Source: Phyllobacterium sp. T1293 (GTDB lineage: Bacteria > Pseudomonadota > Alphaproteobacteria > Rhizobiales > Rhizobiaceae). Taken from it: 64,000 nt of DNA. Where the stretch lies: NCBI RefSeq assembly GCF_020731415.2, contig NZ_CP088273.1, positions 315,001 to 379,000 of the forward strand, read 5' to 3'. Under the pieces are notes generated by a model. It saw only the letters and a program-made list of their open reading frames with translations. It was not told the origin of the DNA and did no database searches. Positions 43,989-51,773 of the stretch are shown piece by piece (within the stretch, counting starts at the first letter, position 1; each line of letters starts with the position of its first letter). Both the position numbers and the translations under genes were made by a program.

Positions 43989-45302
43989 ATGCCCACCGAA
44001 GTTATCCTGCCCAAGGTCGACATGGATATGGAGACCGGCCAGATATCGCGCTGGTACGCCAAGGAGGGCGACAGCGTATCCAAAGGGCAGCTGCTGTTCG
44101 AAATCGAAACGGATAAGGCGGCCATGGAAGTGGATGCTCCCGCCTCTGGTATCCTGCGCGGCGTGACGGCGCAGGAAGGAACTGTGGTGCCGGTGGGCCA
44201 GTCGGTTGCCTGGATTTATGCCGAGGGCGAGGACTACGCTGCTGTCACGCCGGAAGCGATTGAAGCTGCGCCTGTCAGTGAGGTGATGAAGGTGGCCGAG
44301 CCATCACCATCTCCTGTTGTTGCTGAAAGTCTATCGGTTGCGGCGACGCAAGGAGATGCTGTCCGCGCGACACCATTGGCGCGGCGGATCGCCAGAGAAA
44401 GCGGGATTGATCTGGCATCAGTATCCGGTTCGGGTCCCAAGGGGCGGATTCAGCGGAAAGACGTTGAAGCGAGCGTTGCGCACACGCAGCCAGCTATTGC
44501 CAAACGCGTTGCTGCAAAGGCGGATAAAGCGCCGCTGCATGCGGTCTGGTTGCGGCAGGGCAATGATACAGGTCTGGCGCCGCTGGTGCTGATCCATGGC
44601 TTCGGTTCTGATCTCAATAGTTGGCGGCCGATGCTGGCGGGAACGACACTCGATAGCGCGATCCTTGCTATTGATCTGCCTGGGCATGGCGAGTCGACGC
44701 GGGATATTCCTGCGGATATTGATTCCATTGCTGCGCTGGTGGAGCAGACGATTGCGGCCCATCATACAGGGCCGGTTGTTGTAGTGGCCCATTCCTTCGG
44801 TGCGGCGATTGCAGCGAAGGTCGCTGCTCGTGGCAATCTTGATATCCGCGCCCTGACGCTGATTGCGCCTGCAGGTCTTGGACCTGAGATCAATGGGGCT
44901 TTCCTGCAAGGGTTTGTCCGGGCGAGGGCGGAGCCGAGCCTTCTCGCATGGATGAAACTGCTGGTGCAGGATGAGAGCCTTCTGACCAGATCCTTTGTCA
45001 AGGCAACGCTTGCCCAGTCACAAGACGAAGGCTTGCGCAATGCACAGAAACTTGTCGCTGATCGCTTCTTTGCCGATGGGACGCAAATCTTCGATATCCG
45101 CAGAAGTCTGGCCGGGCTGATTATTCCTGTCAGGGTGATTTTCGGTGCGGCAGACAGGATCATTCCTGCTGCCCATGCGTCAGGTCTGCCGGGTGAGATC
45201 GCGGTTCATGTTTTCGCCGGGACAGGCCACATGCCGCAGCTGGAACAGCGGGAAAAGGTGGTGCGGATATTGCGGGAGGTCGGAGCGTCGTGCCGTCAAT
45301 AA
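43989..45302 (+). CDS. Lipoyl-E2 with alpha/beta-hydrolase domain (AcoC-like)
   Basis: A 437-residue fusion. Residues 1-80 are a lipoyl domain with the lipoylated K43 in EIETDKAAMEVDAPASG. A linker leads to an E1/E3-binding domain (ATPLARRIARESGIDLASVSGSGPKGRIQRKDVEA, ~117-155). From ~185 the C terminus is an alpha/beta hydrolase (LVLIHGFGSDLNSWRPML, VVVVAHSFGAAIAAKVAA with Ser near 268, GAADRIIPAAH, GTGHMPQLEQ), not the chloramphenicol-transacetylase domain of PDH E2. This structure is that of acetoin dehydrogenase AcoC. It would pass an acetyl group from E1 to CoA. The start is 3 bp after E1beta. No E3 gene is nearby. Confidence 0.9.
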   Translation: MPTEVILPKVDMDMETGQISRWYAKEGDSVSKGQLLFEIETDKAAMEVDAPASGILRGVTAQEGTVVPVGQSVAWIYAEGEDYAAVTPEAIEAAPVSEVMKVAEPSPSPVVAESLSVAATQGDAVRATPLARRIARESGIDLASVSGSGPKGRIQRKDVEASVAHTQPAIAKRVAAKADKAPLHAVWLRQGNDTGLAPLVLIHGFGSDLNSWRPMLAGTTLDSAILAIDLPGHGESTRDIPADIDSIAALVEQTIAAHHTGPVVVVAHSFGAAIAAKVAARGNLDIRALTLIAPAGLGPEINGAFLQGFVRARAEPSLLAWMKLLVQDESLLTRSFVKATLAQSQDEGLRNAQKLVADRFFADGTQIFDIRRSLAGLIIPVRVIFGAADRIIPAAHASGLPGEIAVHVFAGTGHMPQLEQREKVVRILREVGASCRQ

Positions 45303-45313
45303 GGCGCGACGCT

Positions 45314-45964
45314 CTAGTCGTTCCGTGGGGTAGGTGCTGTCAGTCGGCTGCCACCCCTTGAAGCGATCAGAGCGCGCTGAATGGCACTGCGGGCAGACGC
45401 CAGATTGGGCATGACCCAGTTTGGCTCTGCGCCGAGGAACTTGTCGAGATAGGCAATGGCATAGCCGGGCATTTCGTTGACATTTTCCTTGTAGGACCAC
45501 CAGGTCCGCAGGTCATTTGCACAACTGGCGATTTGCGGAGCGGCACCAAATTCCTGTTCATAGATGGCGGCAATCGTACCGACGCAGAAGTTGGTGTAGA
45601 GAAAACCTTCCGGCCAGAATGCGATAATATCGGCCATTTTGGCCGCGTCGTTGTTGGCTTGCGGCGTATGGCCCTGAACCTTGGCTGGTGCTTCGGCGAT
45701 CAGCTCTTTCAGCACAAGACCGGCGGCGAAAATAATGAAGTCCTTCCGGTCAATCCGCGAAAAGGATTTCTGCTGCTCGACGGTCTCGATCCAGTTAAGG
45801 AATGCGGCTGTCAGTTTCGTTTCGTCAATGGCAAAGCGGTAGCCATAATGCTCGGCAATCAGCGCGACATTCTTGCGAAAGGCCATGCGGAACCAGCGCA
45901 GCCGCCGCAGGCGGTGACGCAGATCAGGCGTGCTAACCAGTTCATCGCGAAACAGAAAATCCAT
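45314..45964 (-). CDS. Unrecognised protein between the two catabolic operons
   Basis: A 216-residue cytoplasmic protein I do not recognise. There is no signal peptide or membrane helix. The N-terminal part is basic and helical (LRHRLRRLRWFRMAFRKNVALIAEHYGYRF); the rest has DFIIFAAGLVLKELIAEAPAKV, IIAFWPEGFLYTNFCVGTIAAIYEQEFG and WWSYKENVNEMPGYAIAYLDKFLG, with many aromatic residues, suggesting an all-helical fold. It faces the DRL operon tail to tail (11 bp from its end) and is divergent from gutM, with the shared operator motif between. That position suggests it belongs to the regulon. Codon use looks normal. The real-gene call rests on length, composition and context. Confidence 0.7.
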   Translation of the reverse strand: MDFLFRDELVSTPDLRHRLRRLRWFRMAFRKNVALIAEHYGYRFAIDETKLTAAFLNWIETVEQQKSFSRIDRKDFIIFAAGLVLKELIAEAPAKVQGHTPQANNDAAKMADIIAFWPEGFLYTNFCVGTIAAIYEQEFGAAPQIASCANDLRTWWSYKENVNEMPGYAIAYLDKFLGAEPNWVMPNLASARSAIQRALIASRGGSRLTAPTPRND

Positions 45965-46051
45965 GCCGTGTCTCTCTGATGTCTCTTGTGTATGTCTTAC
46001 GCTTCAAAGCAGCGGAAGCCAAGTTTTCAATGATACAAGAAATCATACATA

Positions 46052-46082
46052 TTGACATTACAAAAAACAAATGTTCTATATT
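46052..46082 (+). promoter_or_regulatory. Promoter/operator of the gutM-PTS operon
   Basis: TTGACA (46052-46057) and CTATAT (46076-46081), with 18-bp spacing, form a good promoter. The motif ACAAATGTTCTATATT (46067-46082) overlaps its -10 and is nearly identical to the one in the DRL promoter. Confidence 0.6.
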
Positions 46083-46135
46083 TTTCCGTCCCGGCATAGC
46101 ATATGTATATGGCTGGACAATGGGAGGTTGAAGAC

Positions 46136-46570
46136 ATGGCGATGTGGCAATGGGGATTGCTTGCCCTTGGAATCCTTTGGGCTTTGCAGTCACTGGGTGT
46201 CTGGTATCAGATGCGCCACTATAGCGATGTGATGAAGGGCATTACGTCGAAATATAATGATGGATATGTCGGTGCGGGCAATGTGCGCGGGCGTTTTGGC
46301 AAAGGCGTTATTGCCCTCGTGGTGGTGACGCCCGATCTGGTTGTGCAACGTTTTCTGGTGATGCGTGGCCGTTCGGTCTTTGCAAAATTTACGCGTCGTC
46401 CCGAGTTTGAGGGAATCACACTGAATGCATTGCGCGCTGATCCGCTCATTTCAGGCGTGGAAGACCCGGCTTTGGCCAAAGCGGCGGAGCGTGCGATTGA
46501 ACAGATCGACCGCGCCAGAACCGAGCCGAAGCAGCCGGGCCTTTCGGGAATCAAGACAGTCAACGCTTAG
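46136..46570 (+). CDS. gutM: GutM-like transcriptional activator family protein
   Basis: A 144-residue GutM/SrlM family protein, always found with glucitol-type PTS genes. It has an N-terminal hydrophobic helix (MWQWGLLALGILWALQSLGVW), then YQMRHYSDVMKGITSKYNDGYVGAGNVRGRFGKGVIALVVVTPDLVVQRFLVMRGRSVFAKF, the family core, and a helical tail. In E. coli SrlM is an activator of the srl operon, but its membrane-anchor-like helix suggests signalling at the membrane. The ATG at 46136 was chosen because GGAGG lies 8 bp upstream. First gene of the PTS operon; the next begins 67 bp later. Confidence 0.88.
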   Translation: MAMWQWGLLALGILWALQSLGVWYQMRHYSDVMKGITSKYNDGYVGAGNVRGRFGKGVIALVVVTPDLVVQRFLVMRGRSVFAKFTRRPEFEGITLNALRADPLISGVEDPALAKAAERAIEQIDRARTEPKQPGLSGIKTVNA

Positions 46571-46637
46571 GGTCAGGCGACACATAGAATTAGGGGTGGC
46601 CGTACCCAAGCAAAACGGCCGATAAGGAGGAGGGAAC

Positions 46638-47399
46638 ATGTCAATTCTAACAATGTTGGCGCAGCATGCCGACGTTACCATGCAGCACCTGTCGGTGGCG
46701 GGGTCGATGGTCTCGGACGCTGCCCTGCACGGCAAACAGGCAATACACCATGCGGGCAATGATCTCGTGGTGCTGGCCCAGTCCAGCGGTGGTGATATCA
46801 CCGTCGAAGAATTCAAGAACAAGCTGCAGCACGTCCAGCAGGAGGAGCAGCTGGGCTGGCTTACCAGCGCAGGCAAATATTTCATCGGTATTTTCCAGAA
46901 GGGCGGCGAAGTTTTTGCCGGTTTCGTTACTGGCATTATTCCAACGCTCGTCGTTCTGATGACCGCCTTTTATGCGCTGACTGAACTTGTTGGCGAAGAG
47001 CGCGTGCATGGCATTGCCCGCGGTGCGGGCCGCATTGCCCTGACACGTTATACGGTGCTGCCTCTGCTGTCGGTATTCTTCCTCACCAATCCAATGGCTT
47101 ACACGTTCGGTTCGTTCCTTGAAGAAAAGCACAAGCCGGCATTTTACGATGCTGCGGTTTCCTATGTGCATCCGCCGCTTGGCCTGTTCCCACATATCAA
47201 TCCGGGCGAGTATTTCGTCTGGGGCGGCATTCTCGTTGCGCTGCTCGAACTGGAGAAAAAGGGCGCTGTTCCCGCTGGCTATCATATCAATGTGGCCATC
47301 TGGTACGCGATCGTTGGTCTGGTCGTTATCCTCCTCAAAGGCATGTTGACCGAGCGCATTACCGCCATCATGGCGCGGCGTCAGGGCATCGAGCTTTAA
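46638..47399 (+). CDS. srlA: PTS glucitol/sorbitol-family EIIC subunit (SrlA-like)
   Basis: A 253-residue integral membrane permease subunit. From about residue 78 it matches EIIC-GUT: AGKYFIGIFQKGGEVFAGFVTGIIPTLVVLMTAFYAL, LTRYTVLPLLSVFFLTNPMAYTFGSFLEE, HPPLGLFPHINPGEYFVWGGIL. It conducts the polyol through the inner membrane while EIIB phosphorylates it. The first ~77 residues (MSILTMLAQHADVTMQHLS...) have no counterpart in the 187-residue E. coli protein. AGGAGGAGGG, one of the strongest ribosome-binding sites of the window, sits just before this ATG, so the extension is real. It is translated before srlE with 22 bp between. Confidence 0.92.
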   Translation: MSILTMLAQHADVTMQHLSVAGSMVSDAALHGKQAIHHAGNDLVVLAQSSGGDITVEEFKNKLQHVQQEEQLGWLTSAGKYFIGIFQKGGEVFAGFVTGIIPTLVVLMTAFYALTELVGEERVHGIARGAGRIALTRYTVLPLLSVFFLTNPMAYTFGSFLEEKHKPAFYDAAVSYVHPPLGLFPHINPGEYFVWGGILVALLELEKKGAVPAGYHINVAIWYAIVGLVVILLKGMLTERITAIMARRQGIEL

Positions 47400-47421
47400 A
47401 TCAGCGGTGGGGAGAAAAAGA

Positions 47422-48438
47422 ATGTCAAAGACCTATAAACCAGTCAAAATTTCCAAGGGTTCCAATGGTTGGGGTGGCCCGCTGACGATTCAGTTGACGC
47501 CGCAGCGCAACAAGGTCGTTTCCGTTACCGGTGGCGGTATCCATCCCGTTGCACGCCGTATTGCTGAACTGACCGGCGGTGAGGCCGTCGATGGCTTCAA
47601 GGCACCGCCGGTTGAAGGCGAGATGGGCGTTGTCGTTGTCGATTGCGGCGGCACGGCGCGCTGCGGTGTCTATCCGCGCAAGCGCATTCCCACTGTCAAT
47701 CTGACACCGGTTGGCCAATCGGGCCCGCTGGCGCAGTTCATTACCGAGGACATTTATGTTTCGGGCGTGAAAGAAGCCAATATCGAACTCGCCGATGGAT
47801 CGGAAAGCGCCACGGTTGCAGGCGGAGCCTCCACACCGACACCGGCAGAGATGGCAGCAGCCATGTCCAGCCGCACCGCCGCGGCATCCGATGCAGGCGA
47901 GGGCGGACTGATCGGATTGATCAGTTCTGTTGGCCGGGTCATGGGCCGGGTTGTTGGTATATTCTTCAATGCCGGTCGCCGGACCATCGATCAGGTTGTG
48001 CGCAACGTTCTGCCCTTCATGGCCTTCGTGACGATGCTTATCGGCTTCATCCTTTATACGGGGATTGGCGATGTGCTGGCGCAGCCAATGGGTCCGCTTG
48101 CCAACAATATTGTCGGGTTGCTGATCATTTCGGCCATTTGCGGCCTGCCGTTCCTGTCGCCCATTCTGGGACCGGGCGCGGTGATTGCGCAGGTGATCGG
48201 CGTGGCGATCATCGGTCCGCAGATCGCCAATGGCACGATTTCCCCGGCAATGGCCCTACCTGCGCTGTTCGCTTATAATACGCAGGTTGGCTGCGACTTC
48301 GTGCCAGTTGGTCTGGCACTGGGTGAAGCCAAGCCGAAGACAATTGAAATCGGTGTTCCGGCGGTTCTCATCAGCCGCCAGATCATGGGTCCCGTATCAG
48401 TGCTGATTGCCTGGGTTGTCAGCCTGATCGTATTCTAA
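47422..48438 (+). CDS. srlE: PTS glucitol/sorbitol-family EIIB/C subunit (SrlE-like)
   Basis: A 338-residue protein. The N-terminal EIIB domain has the phosphocysteine region VVVDCGGTARCGVYPRKRIPTVNL, with C75 and C81 as candidate phosphorylation sites. An Ala-rich linker near 135-165 leads to a membrane EIIC2 part (VLPFMAFVTMLIGFILYTGIGD, IVGLLIISAICGLPFLSPILGPGAVIAQ, FAYNTQVGCDFVPVGLALGEAKPKTIEIGVPAVLISR), typical of EII-GUT. It receives phosphate from EIIA and passes it to the incoming polyol. The ATG at 47422 is preceded by GGGGAG. Sugar-specific EIIB/C proteins are rare in alphaproteobacteria. Confidence 0.93.
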   Translation: MSKTYKPVKISKGSNGWGGPLTIQLTPQRNKVVSVTGGGIHPVARRIAELTGGEAVDGFKAPPVEGEMGVVVVDCGGTARCGVYPRKRIPTVNLTPVGQSGPLAQFITEDIYVSGVKEANIELADGSESATVAGGASTPTPAEMAAAMSSRTAAASDAGEGGLIGLISSVGRVMGRVVGIFFNAGRRTIDQVVRNVLPFMAFVTMLIGFILYTGIGDVLAQPMGPLANNIVGLLIISAICGLPFLSPILGPGAVIAQVIGVAIIGPQIANGTISPAMALPALFAYNTQVGCDFVPVGLALGEAKPKTIEIGVPAVLISRQIMGPVSVLIAWVVSLIVF

Positions 48439-48466
48439 ACTCGATTAACAAGAAGAGGTTCGCCAT

Positions 48467-48844
48467 ATGTCAGTTCTTTTGAAAACACGGGTAACAGCCG
48501 TGGGTCCCGAGGTGGCGGACCTCGCAGAGGGAGGTGTCGTCATCCTGTTTGCCGATGGTGCGCCGCCGGAACTTGCCGAAGTTTCCATCCTGCATCTGGT
48601 CGAGGATCAGCCGTCGGAAGCAACGCCGCCTGTCGGTTCTGTGATCCGCATTGGTGATCTTTCGGCCAAGATTACAGGTATTGGCGATTATGCGTGGCAA
48701 AAAGTCCGGGATATCGGCCATGTTGTCATCACATTCAACGGGTCCGATCATGTTGAACGCCCGGGCGAAATCTGCGCATCGGAAGTCGATACCGGCAAGC
48801 TGGTTTCCACACTCAAAGTGGGCGCGACAATAACCATCGGATAA
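48467..48844 (+). CDS. srlB: PTS glucitol/sorbitol-family EIIA subunit (SrlB-like)
   Basis: A 125-residue cytoplasmic EIIA-GUT, which carries phosphate from HPr to EIIB. It has the family pattern VVILFADGAPPELAEVSILH with the likely phospho-histidine H43, then GDYAWQKVRDIGHVVITFNG and the C-terminal ICASEVDTGKLVSTLKVGATITI. Length agrees with E. coli SrlB (123). AGAAGAGG lies about 8 bp upstream of the ATG. The gene lies 28 bp after srlE and 43 bp before the HPr-EI gene, so it belongs to the same transcript. Confidence 0.93.
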   Translation: MSVLLKTRVTAVGPEVADLAEGGVVILFADGAPPELAEVSILHLVEDQPSEATPPVGSVIRIGDLSAKITGIGDYAWQKVRDIGHVVITFNGSDHVERPGEICASEVDTGKLVSTLKVGATITIG

Positions 48845-48887
48845 TTATTCGGACCGCAGCAGAACGAAATACCAAAGAGAGTAAAGC

Positions 48888-50855
48888 ATGGAACGCTCGA
48901 CGATTGTGCGGGTGCATGATGGATTGCATGCGCGGCCAGCCACCCGGTTTGTCAAACTCGCCAAGAGTTTTGAATCGGATATCGAGCTGGTCAAGGATGA
49001 CAGGTCAGTCAGCGCGAAGAGTTCGGTCAAGCTGATGCTGCTTGGCGTCAAGGAGAATGAGGAAATCACCGTTCGGGCAACGGGCGCTGATGCTATCGAG
49101 GCTGTTGAAGCATTGATTGGTTATCTGGAAAATCCACTGGCGGGAACGGAAGAAGAGGGCATAGCGCAGAGCCGCAAGACTGATGCCGGCAAAACCTCCA
49201 GCAAATCAGCAAGTAATCTTCCTGTTGATGGCAAGTTGCGCGGCGTTGCCGCAAGCGAAGGCGTGGCGATTGGCCCCGTCTATGGCTTCTTCCCGGCGGA
49301 GATCAAACAGGAAAACCGCTCGCTTGCGGCCAATGAGATCGCAGATGAGGTTCTGCGCCTCAAACAGGCTATCGCGACCGTACAGAAACGCATGGATGCT
49401 TCACTGGCGGAAACCAGTCTGGCGGATAGTGATCGCGGCATTGTTGCGGCGCTGAAGGACATCGCCAATGATGATGAACTGACCGGCGGTGCCATTGCCG
49501 TTGTCGAAGGCGGCGTTGACGCTGTTTCGGCGGTCATTGGGGCAGCGTCCAAGATCGCTTCGGATTTTGCCACCATGGACGATCCCTATCTCAATGCGCG
49601 CGGGGATGATGTGAATGCGGTCGGGCGGCAGATATGCCTTGCGCTGCTTGGACAGGAAGATGCCAATCTTGATGCGGTTGCGGCAGGTTCCATCCTCGTT
49701 GCCGATGATATCGGCGCATGGGATCTGGCGCGCGCGCCGCTGAAACGTATCGCCGGAGTGATCTGCGGCCATGGCGGCGCGACATCGCATGTCGCCATCA
49801 TTGCGCGCGCCCACGGCATTCCTGCCGTGCTTGGCCTTGGCCGATCCATTCTTGATCTGAAGGGCGCCAAAACAGTCGCGCTCGATGGCGACAATGGCGA
49901 AGTCTTTGCCAATCCCGATGTGGCAGCCGCAAGCCATTTTCAGGCAGAAATTGCCAAGGCGGATGCGGAGAAACGGGCGCTGACAGCCTATAAGGATGTA
50001 ACGCCAAAGCGTGCCGACGGCACGGTCATCGAAATTGCTGCCAATATTGGTTCGCTTGAGGAGATCGATGCGGCCAAGGACGTCGGTGCCATGGGTATCG
50101 GTTTGTTCCGCACCGAGCTTCTGTTCATGCGCCATCTTCATTTGCCTTCGGAAGATTTGCAGGCGGAAACCTATTCAAGCCTTGCCAAGGCCTTCGCACC
50201 CTATCCGGTGATTGTCCGGACACTGGATATTGGCGGTGACAAACCAATTGCCGGTGTCGAGTTTCCCGATGAGGAAAATCCGTTTCTTGGCTGGCGCGGC
50301 ATCCGCATGTGCCTTGACCGCCCTGATGTCTTCAAGCCGCAATTGCGGGCACTTTTGCGCGCCACCGTACATGGCAATGTCAAGGTGATGCTGCCGATGA
50401 TCTCGGGCGTTGGCGAAGTTCAGGCAACGCGGGCACTGATTGATGAATGCGCCAAAGAACTTACCGCCGAAGGCAAGGCATTTGCGCATTTCGATCTTGG
50501 CGTGATGATCGAGACACCCGCTGCGGTGCTGGTTGCACCCGCTCTTGCAAGGGAAGTCGCCTTCTTTTCCATCGGCACCAATGATCTGACGCAATATATC
50601 ATGGCCGCCGACCGGCTTAACCCTGTTGTGGCCAAGCTGAATGACGTAACACACCCCGCCGTGATGGCTGCCATCGAGCTGACAGCCAAGGCCGGGGTCG
50701 AAGCGGGGATCATGGTTGGCATGTGCGGTGAAGCGGCCGGCCGGCCCGATCTGATACCCCGTTTCATTGCCATGGGGCTGACGGAACTCAGCATGAGCCC
50801 GTCATCCATCCAGCGCGCGAAGAAATGTGTTTTGGATACGTTTAAAACAGCTTAG
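48888..50855 (+). CDS. HPr-Enzyme I fusion of the PTS (multiphosphoryl transfer protein)
   Basis: A 655-residue cytoplasmic protein. Residues 1-88 form an HPr domain with the phospho-histidine H14 in HDGLHARPATRFVKLA and a Ser46-like site in SAKSSVKLMLLGV. After a linker (~90-115) comes a complete Enzyme I: VAASEGVAIGPVY, the phospho-histidine H301 in GHGGATSHVAIIARAHG, a PEP-binding barrel with IGLFRTELLFM, RTLDIGGDKP and FSIGTNDLTQYIMAADR, and the Cys in MVGMCGEAAG. It takes phosphate from PEP and hands it to EIIA. It lacks the GAF domain of PTS-Ntr EI. The 3' end overlaps the convergent unknown gene by 4 bp. Confidence 0.95.
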   Translation: MERSTIVRVHDGLHARPATRFVKLAKSFESDIELVKDDRSVSAKSSVKLMLLGVKENEEITVRATGADAIEAVEALIGYLENPLAGTEEEGIAQSRKTDAGKTSSKSASNLPVDGKLRGVAASEGVAIGPVYGFFPAEIKQENRSLAANEIADEVLRLKQAIATVQKRMDASLAETSLADSDRGIVAALKDIANDDELTGGAIAVVEGGVDAVSAVIGAASKIASDFATMDDPYLNARGDDVNAVGRQICLALLGQEDANLDAVAAGSILVADDIGAWDLARAPLKRIAGVICGHGGATSHVAIIARAHGIPAVLGLGRSILDLKGAKTVALDGDNGEVFANPDVAAASHFQAEIAKADAEKRALTAYKDVTPKRADGTVIEIAANIGSLEEIDAAKDVGAMGIGLFRTELLFMRHLHLPSEDLQAETYSSLAKAFAPYPVIVRTLDIGGDKPIAGVEFPDEENPFLGWRGIRMCLDRPDVFKPQLRALLRATVHGNVKVMLPMISGVGEVQATRALIDECAKELTAEGKAFAHFDLGVMIETPAAVLVAPALAREVAFFSIGTNDLTQYIMAADRLNPVVAKLNDVTHPAVMAAIELTAKAGVEAGIMVGMCGEAAGRPDLIPRFIAMGLTELSMSPSSIQRAKKCVLDTFKTA

Positions 50856-51613
50856 GGCAGCAGCGGGATGAGGAATGCAAAGAGGCCGGACAGGCTATTC
50901 GCCCGGTCTTTTCCCTGTACGGCTTCCATCAGCGTCGCCTGACGGGCCTTTAATGCCAGCAGGGCGCTCTCCACCAGTTTTTCATCGCCGGGTTCTTCAT
51001 CGTCGCTATAGCTGGCAAGGCCGATGGCAAGGGCAATTGCCGAAAAACAGAGATATTGTGTTGCTTTATCCGGCGCGCTTTCGCCGGGTACATGTGGCGG
51101 CAATGGCTGGGCCTGATGGCAGGATTGAAGCTCGAATGCCAGCGTTGCACAGGCCTTTGCTACGTCATTCAGGCCGCCCGTTCGGATCGCTGCCTTGATC
51201 TGGTCAGCATGACGGCGAATCATGATTGCATGGGCAGAAGCAAAGGTTGCCTCATGAACAACCGTGTTTTCAGCGCCAAGCACGGTAAAAATACGTTTCG
51301 TCAAGTAATAAACGTCACGGCGGAACAGAGCCTCGCCTTTTGCCGTATCGCTTGAAAAATAGGCACCCAGACTGCGCGCCTCGATTGTGGTCGAATGAGC
51401 CTTAGGGTCTTGAGAAACAAGAGAAATCGAGATTGTCTCGGCAACCGTAAGAGCCTTGTCGACGACGCGCGCCGCATGGCCGAGCAAAATTTCCGGACCT
51501 TCAGGGGCGGTATTTTTGATCTTGTCGCTGCGGCTGGCACGGATCATATGCCTCACATCGCGCAAACGGTCCTTGAGGCCGACGACAATCTCGTTTGAAA
51601 TATCCCTGATCAT
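50852..51613 (-). CDS. Unrecognised protein convergent with the PTS operon
   Basis: A 253-residue cytoplasmic protein that I do not recognise. It appears helical. It starts with DISNEIVVGLKDRLRDVRHMIRASRSDKIKNTAPEG, then ILLGHAARVVDKALTVAETISISLVS, RRDVYYLTKRIFTVLGAENTVVHEATFASAHAIMIRRHADQIKAAI, and ends in a hydrophobic tail (FAFLIPLLP). No signal peptide or enzyme motif is seen. I place the start at the ATG at 51613 because GAGG lies 9 bp upstream; TTG at 51634 gives seven more residues. It lies between the HPr-EI gene and the SorC regulator, divergent from the latter, so it may belong to the same regulon. Confidence 0.75.
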   Translation of the reverse strand: MIRDISNEIVVGLKDRLRDVRHMIRASRSDKIKNTAPEGPEILLGHAARVVDKALTVAETISISLVSQDPKAHSTTIEARSLGAYFSSDTAKGEALFRRDVYYLTKRIFTVLGAENTVVHEATFASAHAIMIRRHADQIKAAIRTGGLNDVAKACATLAFELQSCHQAQPLPPHVPGESAPDKATQYLCFSAIALAIGLASYSDDEEPGDEKLVESALLALKARQATLMEAVQGKDRANSLSGLFAFLIPLLP

Positions 51614-51773
51614 GTGGCAGACCTCGACTTGCAAAGTGGATAATGCTTTGTATCTGCTTTTGGTGACTTGCTAAACAATATTCTGCCGGAGTGTACTGTG
51701 TGCAACGTTCTTTTGTCAGCACACAATTCTGGCACTGGCAAGAAACAGATACGAGCAATTAAGGGGATGAGAA

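Noticed and set aside
46136..50855. Ordinary sorbitol utilisation operon
   Set aside because: No sorbitol-6-phosphate dehydrogenase (srlD) or srlR/srlQ is in the locus, and the only oxidoreductase nearby is the DRL-type one.
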